Made by a program: the position numbers and the translations under genes. The notes beneath the pieces are model-generated. The model did not search any database. It had not been told where the DNA came from and saw only the letters and a list, made by a program, of their open reading frames with translations. Of a stretch of DNA of 10,514 nucleotides, positions 6,975-10,514 are shown piece by piece. Numbering within the stretch: position 1 is the first letter of the stretch; each line of letters opens with the position of its first letter. This DNA is from Deltaproteobacteria bacterium (GTDB lineage Bacteria; Desulfobacterota; Binatia; UBA9968). The DNA lies in the NCBI GenBank assembly GCA_005878685.1, contig VBLN01000088.1:1-10514 (forward strand), read 5' to 3'.

Positions 6975-7943
6975 ATGAGCGGTCGAGTCACGCTGATTAG
7001 CTTGCTCCTGTTCCTGGTGATTTCCTTTTTACAAGATCGGTTTACGCTTTCTGCTGCCGAGCGCGTCATGGTCGCGACTCCGAGCCGCGGCCTCTTTGAG
7101 TTTCCCGTGGTGGTCGCGCTGCGGAAAGGATATTTCAAGGACGAAGGTTTGGAAGCCGACAAGATTCAGATGCAGCCGCAGATCGCCGTCAAGGCGCTGG
7201 TGGCTGGAGATGTGGATTACCTGCTGGCGTGGGGATCGGCGCTACGCGCCGCGGTCACAGGAGTTCCGATCAAGGCGGTGGTCGGCATGGCCTCACGGCC
7301 CCTGCATGTTCTGATCACCAGGCCGGAGATCAAAAGCGCCAAGGATCTTAAAGGCAAGACTATTGGCGTCGATTCCGTCGCCGGCACGGTTGATTACCTT
7401 TCGCGTGTGGCAGCGAGGCACTTTGGCCTCGAGCCGGACAAGGACGTCAAGATTATCGTCACCGGCGAAAGTCCTCTGCGTTTGGCGGCGATAAGAGCGG
7501 GCTCCATCGACGCCACGCCCATCGACGTCGCCTTTGCTGTGAAAGCGGAAGATGAAGGGTTCAAGCGGCTGCTATACTTGGGCGACATCATCGATCTTCC
7601 CCTCTCGGGCATCGCGGTCATGGACAAGAAGCTCCAGACGGAGCGGGAGCAGGTTAAAAAAGTTGTCCGCGCCACGTTGCGCGGCACTCGCTTCATGAAG
7701 CAGAATCGCGCGGAGACCCTGCAGATGCTCTCCGACTATCTCCGCATCACGCCTTCTCAGGCCGCGAAGGCCTACGACGCTTCCATCAATTCCTTTGCCG
7801 ACGACGGTATCATTTCCGACAAGGGTATTAGCTTGGATGTGCAGCTAACCAAGGAGCGACTCAAAATCACCAAAGAGATCCCGTTGAGCCAACTGGTCGA
7901 CTGGAGCCTTTTGAAAGAGATCAGGGAAGAAAAATCCAGGTAA
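6975..7943 (+). CDS. ABC transporter substrate-binding protein (NMT1/SsuA-like)
   Basis: This is a 322-aa exported binding protein of the family that captures sulfonates, nitrate, taurine, thiamine precursors or aromatic acids for ABC importers. A signal peptide (LISLLLFLVISF core, likely cut after SAA at 28) precedes the mature domain. Domain hallmarks are PVVVALRKGYFKDEGLEAD near 44-62, ALVAGDVDYLLAWGSALRAA, KSAKDLKGKTIGVDSVAGT, and the second-lobe helix AAIRAGSIDATPIDVAFAVKA. GGGAG lies eight bases before ATG 6975. It sits directly behind the dienelactone hydrolase-like gene in a probable two-gene unit. No permease or ATP-binding gene is within the window, so it is an orphan or relies on components elsewhere. 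Ligand not predictable from sequence; an aromatic or lactone-forming acid would fit its neighbour, but that is inference. Confidence 0.92.
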   Translation: MSGRVTLISLLLFLVISFLQDRFTLSAAERVMVATPSRGLFEFPVVVALRKGYFKDEGLEADKIQMQPQIAVKALVAGDVDYLLAWGSALRAAVTGVPIKAVVGMASRPLHVLITRPEIKSAKDLKGKTIGVDSVAGTVDYLSRVAARHFGLEPDKDVKIIVTGESPLRLAAIRAGSIDATPIDVAFAVKAEDEGFKRLLYLGDIIDLPLSGIAVMDKKLQTEREQVKKVVRATLRGTRFMKQNRAETLQMLSDYLRITPSQAAKAYDASINSFADDGIISDKGISLDVQLTKERLKITKEIPLSQLVDWSLLKEIREEKSR

Positions 7944-7955
7944 ATCTGCTCTATT

Positions 7956-7960
7956 AGAGG
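7956..7960 (+). promoter_or_regulatory. Ribosome binding site supporting a TTG start
   Basis: AGAGG lies five bases before TTG 7966. No ATG or GTG in this frame precedes the signal peptide, so this site supports TTG initiation of the lipoprotein gene. Confidence 0.5.
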
Positions 7961-7965
7961 AAGCA

Positions 7966-8592
7966 TTGCAGAAAACATTTTTGTTGACCGCATTGGCAGC
8001 TCTCCTTCTTGGCGGCTGCGCGACAGTGCTCCCGATGCCTGAGCACACGCTGGTCTTAGGGGAAGTCGGGTACATTGCCAGCAGGGACGAAATATTCAAG
8101 GGTCTAAAACTTGGACCCGACGACGTGCCGCCGCCGAAGGCATTTGTCGAACAATGCAGCCCCGACGAGAACGCCGTTACGGATGGCAGTTTCGTTCTCG
8201 TCAGATACTACTATTACTGGCAAAACGTTCCTTCCGGGATAGTGCACCAGGGCGCCAGGTGGGCGGTCGTGCCTACCGCACTTGCGATAAAGCTTGGCAA
8301 CGTGGTCGAGGTGGAATTGTCAGCGGGCAAGACAAACCCCCAGTTTCGATGTTCGACCATCAGCAGAATCCGTTTCGAGGACCTCAAAGCCGGTCAATGC
8401 GAGTACCGGCAAGACCCACACATCCCGTTTGACACGTCCCTGACTTCCGTAAACCCTGCGGGTGGGCCGGGAGCCGCGGCGTTTTACTGCCCTCACGTAG
8501 AGGCGGAAGGTTGGGAACAGTTTTCCATGGGTGTTAACGGCGGCTCTGCCTGGAGAAAAAAGCCGAGTGTCGCTCCCCCTCCGATGGAATGA
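7966..8592 (+). CDS. Predicted lipoprotein of unknown function
   Basis: I do not recognise this 208-aa protein. It begins with a short signal peptide (QKTFLLTALAALLLGGC) and a clear lipobox LGGC with the lipidated Cys at 18, so the mature protein should be anchored in the outer or inner membrane, facing the periplasm or the outside. The mature part contains an unusual aromatic run VRYYYYWQNVPSG around residue 80, a hydrophobic beta-like stretch, and five further cysteines that could form disulfides. It ends in a Pro-rich tail. The start codon is TTG, with AGAGG five bases upstream; the signal peptide begins immediately, so no longer form is needed. It follows the substrate-binding protein by 22 bases and may be read from the same transcript, though a functional link is not evident. 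Confidence 0.75.
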   Translation: MQKTFLLTALAALLLGGCATVLPMPEHTLVLGEVGYIASRDEIFKGLKLGPDDVPPPKAFVEQCSPDENAVTDGSFVLVRYYYYWQNVPSGIVHQGARWAVVPTALAIKLGNVVEVELSAGKTNPQFRCSTISRIRFEDLKAGQCEYRQDPHIPFDTSLTSVNPAGGPGAAAFYCPHVEAEGWEQFSMGVNGGSAWRKKPSVAPPPME

Positions 8593-8615
8593 GGGGCAGG
8601 GCTTTCAATCACACG

Positions 8616-8644
8616 ATTGCAGTCCGAAACCCTATGGCTGCAAT
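8616..8644. repeat. Inverted repeat, ATTGCAG / CTGCAAT
   Basis: Seven-base arms at 8616-8622 and 8638-8644 flank a 15-base loop, and the stem can grow by a T-G and a C-G pair. It starts 23 bases after the stop of the 208-aa lipoprotein gene. It could end that transcript, but there is no T-run, so it is listed only as an inverted repeat. Confidence 0.35.
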
Positions 8645-8664
8645 TGCTGGGCGTACAAAGACTG

Positions 8665-8686
8665 GAATATGCTGGCCAGCATATTC
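8665..8686. promoter_or_regulatory. Perfect 22-bp palindrome, possible operator
   Basis: The 11-base arm GAATATGCTGG (8665-8675) is followed with no spacer by its exact reverse complement (8676-8686). It ends 20 bases before the ATG of the small cysteine-rich lipoprotein gene and is followed directly by a -10-like TATAGT (8687-8692), so a dimeric regulator bound here would cover the -35 region. Without a loop or T-run it is a poor terminator. Whether a regulator binds it is inference; the symmetry itself is certain. Confidence 0.5.
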
Positions 8687-8706
8687 TATAGTTATCTAGA
8701 TCGCGT

Positions 8707-8958
8707 ATGACAAACATTTCGGTCGTCATTTTGATGATTTTCATGATCGGATGCGCCGGGGTAACACCGCAAGAAAGCCTCGAAGGTGTTGATCTTAATG
8801 CTAAAGACCAAAGTTGTATCCGAGAGTGTACCGGGACCTATTCGTCATGTATCTCCAACGCTTCTATTTCAGGAGGCAATCGATTAGTTGCAAATGACGT
8901 AATCAGAGCCTGCGGTGGCGCTTTGAGAATATGCTCCAGTACCTGCCCTGGTCGATGA
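8707..8958 (+). CDS. Small cysteine-rich lipoprotein with mirror-symmetric Cys pattern
   Basis: This is an 83-aa protein of unknown function. A short signal peptide ISVVILMIFMIGC ends in a lipobox MIGC with the lipidated Cys at 16. The mature part contains exactly six cysteines: C37, C41, C48, then C69, C76, C80. The spacing is CX3CX6C followed after 20 residues by CX6CX3C, a mirror image. This is what two antiparallel helices stapled by up to three disulfides would show, as in CHCH-like helical hairpins, though no homology to those is claimed. Base composition is about 47% GC (118 of 252 by count), clearly below the molybdenum hydroxylase genes. No good Shine-Dalgarno precedes ATG 8707. Eight bases separate it from the next gene, suggesting co-transcription. 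The signal peptide and ordered cysteines make it likely to be a real gene. Confidence 0.7.
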   Translation: MTNISVVILMIFMIGCAGVTPQESLEGVDLNAKDQSCIRECTGTYSSCISNASISGGNRLVANDVIRACGGALRICSSTCPGR

Positions 8959-8966
8959 CTTGATGT

Positions 8967-9515
8967 ATGCACGACTTAGGTAAGGATCCAATAATCAATG
9001 CTGTCCACAACGGTATAAAGCGCGGCATCCGCGTGGCCCTGGAGCACGATTGCCTTGGATCGGCAGTGATCCTGATTCTATGTGGGGTTGATGCTATGGC
9101 TTATCTTGACATGCCTGCCAGTCAGCACGACGCGACTCGCAACGACTTCGTGAGATGGGCAGAGCAATACATCAAGTTTCCTTGTAATGAGCAGCTTACC
9201 GGCTTGGATTTGTATGGAGCTCGGTGCGCCATGCTACACAACTACGGTACAGCTTCCGACCTAAGCCGCAAAGGAAAGTGTCGCCAGGTCGGCTACATGG
9301 ACGAGTCTGTCCCGGAAGTTCGCTTTGATCCCAACGTATCGAAGGATTTGGTTCTTGTATCTGTCCCTGCGCTCGCGGATGCGTTCTTTTCCGGTGTGGA
9401 CAAATTCCTTGTCGATTTGTTTGCCGTTAAGAAGAAGGCTCCTATCGCGGAGCAACGGCTGAAGAAACTGGTCCAAGCCATTCCTTTCAAGCAGGCGAAA
9501 ACAGGTGCAGTTTAA
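8967..9515 (+). CDS. Conserved-looking protein of unknown function with an RX4H motif
   Basis: This is a 182-aa soluble protein that I do not recognise with confidence. It looks mostly helical: an N-terminal helix pair (HNGIKRGIRVALEHDC), a hydrophobic helix SAVILILCGVDAMAYLDM, then FVRWAEQYIKF, and the central motif GLDLYGARCAMLHNYGTASD (residues 79-98). In that motif R86 and H91 form an R-X4-H pair, like the catalytic RX4-6H of HEPN nucleases, which also sits in a helical bundle. The C-terminal half includes a Lys-rich segment FAVKKKAPIAEQRLKKL. HEPN membership is a guess; housekeeping proteins of unknown role with a similar helix-R..LLH arrangement are common. No signal peptide is seen. 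It starts eight bases after the cysteine-rich lipoprotein gene without a clear Shine-Dalgarno. No antitoxin-like partner is adjacent. Confidence 0.7.
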   Translation: MHDLGKDPIINAVHNGIKRGIRVALEHDCLGSAVILILCGVDAMAYLDMPASQHDATRNDFVRWAEQYIKFPCNEQLTGLDLYGARCAMLHNYGTASDLSRKGKCRQVGYMDESVPEVRFDPNVSKDLVLVSVPALADAFFSGVDKFLVDLFAVKKKAPIAEQRLKKLVQAIPFKQAKTGAV

Positions 9516-9568
9516 CTCGGGGCTTCAGGCCGATCGGCGAAGCGACGGCTGAGCTGACCCTAAGCTAC

Positions 9569-9597
9569 TTGGCACCAAAAAAGGATTTTCCTATCTT
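9569..9597 (+). promoter_or_regulatory. Candidate sigma-70 promoter for the LVIVD-repeat gene
   Basis: TTGGCA (9569-9574, 5 of 6 to consensus) and TATCTT (9592-9597, 4 of 6) are separated by exactly 17 bases. Transcription would start near 9604, giving a short leader that contains AGGAG (9611-9615), seven bases before ATG 9623. Confidence 0.45.
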
Positions 9598-9622
9598 TCA
9601 CCGAGTTAGTAGGAGACATTAA

Positions 9623-10514
9623 ATGGAGTTCTCAGCGAAAAAGTCTATTCCCCGACTCGTTGTCAGTGTCTCAGTGGCGCTGTCCATCGTCGTGCTATTT
9701 ACCCAGCTTGTCGTCTACGCCGATCCGATACCGAAGGGCTGGCAAGCGAGCAACATGAAGGCGATCGGCTACAGCGGCCTCGATGGTCGCGGCGGCGCCT
9801 TCAAGATGGCGATTCGCCGCGTGGCGGACCGCTGGTACCTCTACATGGGTCACGAATGGCATCGGGGCTGGTCTATTATCGACGTGACCGACGCGACGAA
9901 CCCGAAGTACGTAAAGTTCGTCGAAGGGCCGGATAACACCAACACGATCCAGATGGAGTTCCACGACAACATCATGGTGACGGCGCTGCAGAGAAAGCAA
10001 CCGAACTGGGGCGGCGATCCGAACCGGCCCAACGAAGAAGGCGTGCTCATCTGGGACATCAGCGATCCGGTGAACTGGACGCAACTCTCGCACTGGAAGA
10101 CGGGAAGCACTGGTGTCCACCGCATTGGATACCCGGGCGGCAAGTATGTGAATCTCACGGCGGCGATTCCCGGCTATTTAGGTCGTATCCTCGTCTTTCT
10201 CGACATCAGCGATCCGAAGAATCCGAAGGAAGCGGGACGCTGGTGGATGCCGGGACAGAAAGAGGGCGAGCAGCCCAAACTGAACGCCACGTTTCACGGG
10301 CCGGCGATTATCAGCGACGACGGCAAGACCGCGTACATGGGGTACGGTCCGGCAGTGGTCATTCTCGACATCAGCGACATCTCCAAGCCCAAGCTGATCG
10401 GTCAGCTCACTATCAGCCCACCGTTCGGTGGTATTCCGGCGCACGACGTCCTGCCGATTCCAGGGAAAAATATGCTCTTTGTGCATGGCGAGGCGACCGG
10501 CGGTGGAGACACGC
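9623..10514 (+). CDS. LVIVD-repeat beta-propeller protein, exported (C-terminus off the window)
   Basis: The frame is open from ATG 9623 to the right edge, giving 297 codons with no stop, so the protein is cut by the window. A signal peptide with core LVVSVSVALSIVVLFTQLVV and likely cleavage after VYA at 33 indicates export. The mature part contains at least four LVIVD-type blades: WSIIDVTDATNPKYVKFVEG (83-102), VLIWDISDPVNWTQLSHWKT (141-160), LVFLDISDPKNPKEAGRWW (190-208) and VVILDISDISKPKLIGQL (245-262). Such repeats fold into beta-propellers and occur in surface or periplasmic proteins of largely unknown function. His and Asp residues in GHEWHRGW, HGPAII and PAHDV recur between blades and might bind a ligand or metal. 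AGGAG seven bases upstream and a candidate promoter support the start. Confidence 0.88.
   Translation, partial: MEFSAKKSIPRLVVSVSVALSIVVLFTQLVVYADPIPKGWQASNMKAIGYSGLDGRGGAFKMAIRRVADRWYLYMGHEWHRGWSIIDVTDATNPKYVKFVEGPDNTNTIQMEFHDNIMVTALQRKQPNWGGDPNRPNEEGVLIWDISDPVNWTQLSHWKTGSTGVHRIGYPGGKYVNLTAAIPGYLGRILVFLDISDPKNPKEAGRWWMPGQKEGEQPKLNATFHGPAIISDDGKTAYMGYGPAVVILDISDISKPKLIGQLTISPPFGGIPAHDVLPIPGKNMLFVHGEATGGGDT

Noticed and set aside
9529..9538. 10-bp palindrome GCCGATCGGC after the 182-aa protein gene
   Set aside because: It is short, has no loop and no T-run, and such palindromes are expected by chance in GC-rich DNA.
9695..10486. Two minus-strand open frames (9695-10120 and 10178-10486)
   Set aside because: They lie opposite the plus-strand frame from 9623 to the edge, which has a signal peptide, repeats and a ribosome binding site. 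The minus frames are antisense shadows.

Overview
The window looks like the chromosome of a free-living Gram-negative bacterium of fairly high GC (about 58-60% in the main genes by eye). It has several lipoprotein signals, strong Shine-Dalgarno sites, and the gene families common in uncultured soil and sediment lineages: form II CO-dehydrogenase-like molybdenum hydroxylases, NMT1/SsuA-type binding proteins, DUF6282-like hydrolases and LVIVD-repeat proteins. This combination is familiar from metagenome genomes once filed as Deltaproteobacteria, Binatia, Rokubacteria or Tectomicrobia. That placement is inference; there is no rRNA, tRNA or marker gene here.

Positions 1-4326 (+) form a probable operon. 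It holds the tail of a [2Fe-2S] subunit, a 782-aa molybdopterin subunit with the form II active-site loop AYRGAGR, and an FAD subunit overlapping it by ATGA. The small-large-medium order is typical of form II enzymes, so the substrate is unknown and CO oxidation should not be assumed. A DoxX-like membrane protein broken by one extra base and a RidA-family protein follow.

Positions 4338-5225 (-) converge on this operon and encode a 295-aa DUF6282-like metal-dependent hydrolase. Positions 5226-6128 hold a small coiled-coil lipoprotein (+) converging on a short split-barrel flavin- or F420-type protein (-). Positions 6129-7943 (+) hold a dienelactone hydrolase-family enzyme followed 21 bases later by an exported NMT1-type substrate-binding protein with no permease or ATPase in view. 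Together with the molybdenum hydroxylase, RidA and the hydrolase, these suggest uptake and oxidative or hydrolytic catabolism of small organic compounds.

Positions 7966-9515 are the accessory-looking part: an unrecognised 208-aa lipoprotein, a perfect 22-bp palindrome, a low-GC (47%) 83-aa lipoprotein with a mirror-image cysteine pattern, and an unrecognised 182-aa protein carrying an RX4H motif. After a plausible sigma-70 promoter, an exported LVIVD-repeat beta-propeller protein starts at 9623 and runs off the right edge.

No RNA gene, CRISPR array, insertion sequence or origin was recognised, and no gene-free stretch exceeds 300 bases. The best candidates for new biology are the cysteine-mirror lipoprotein with its palindrome and the RX4H protein. 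I do not see a clearly new multi-gene system.
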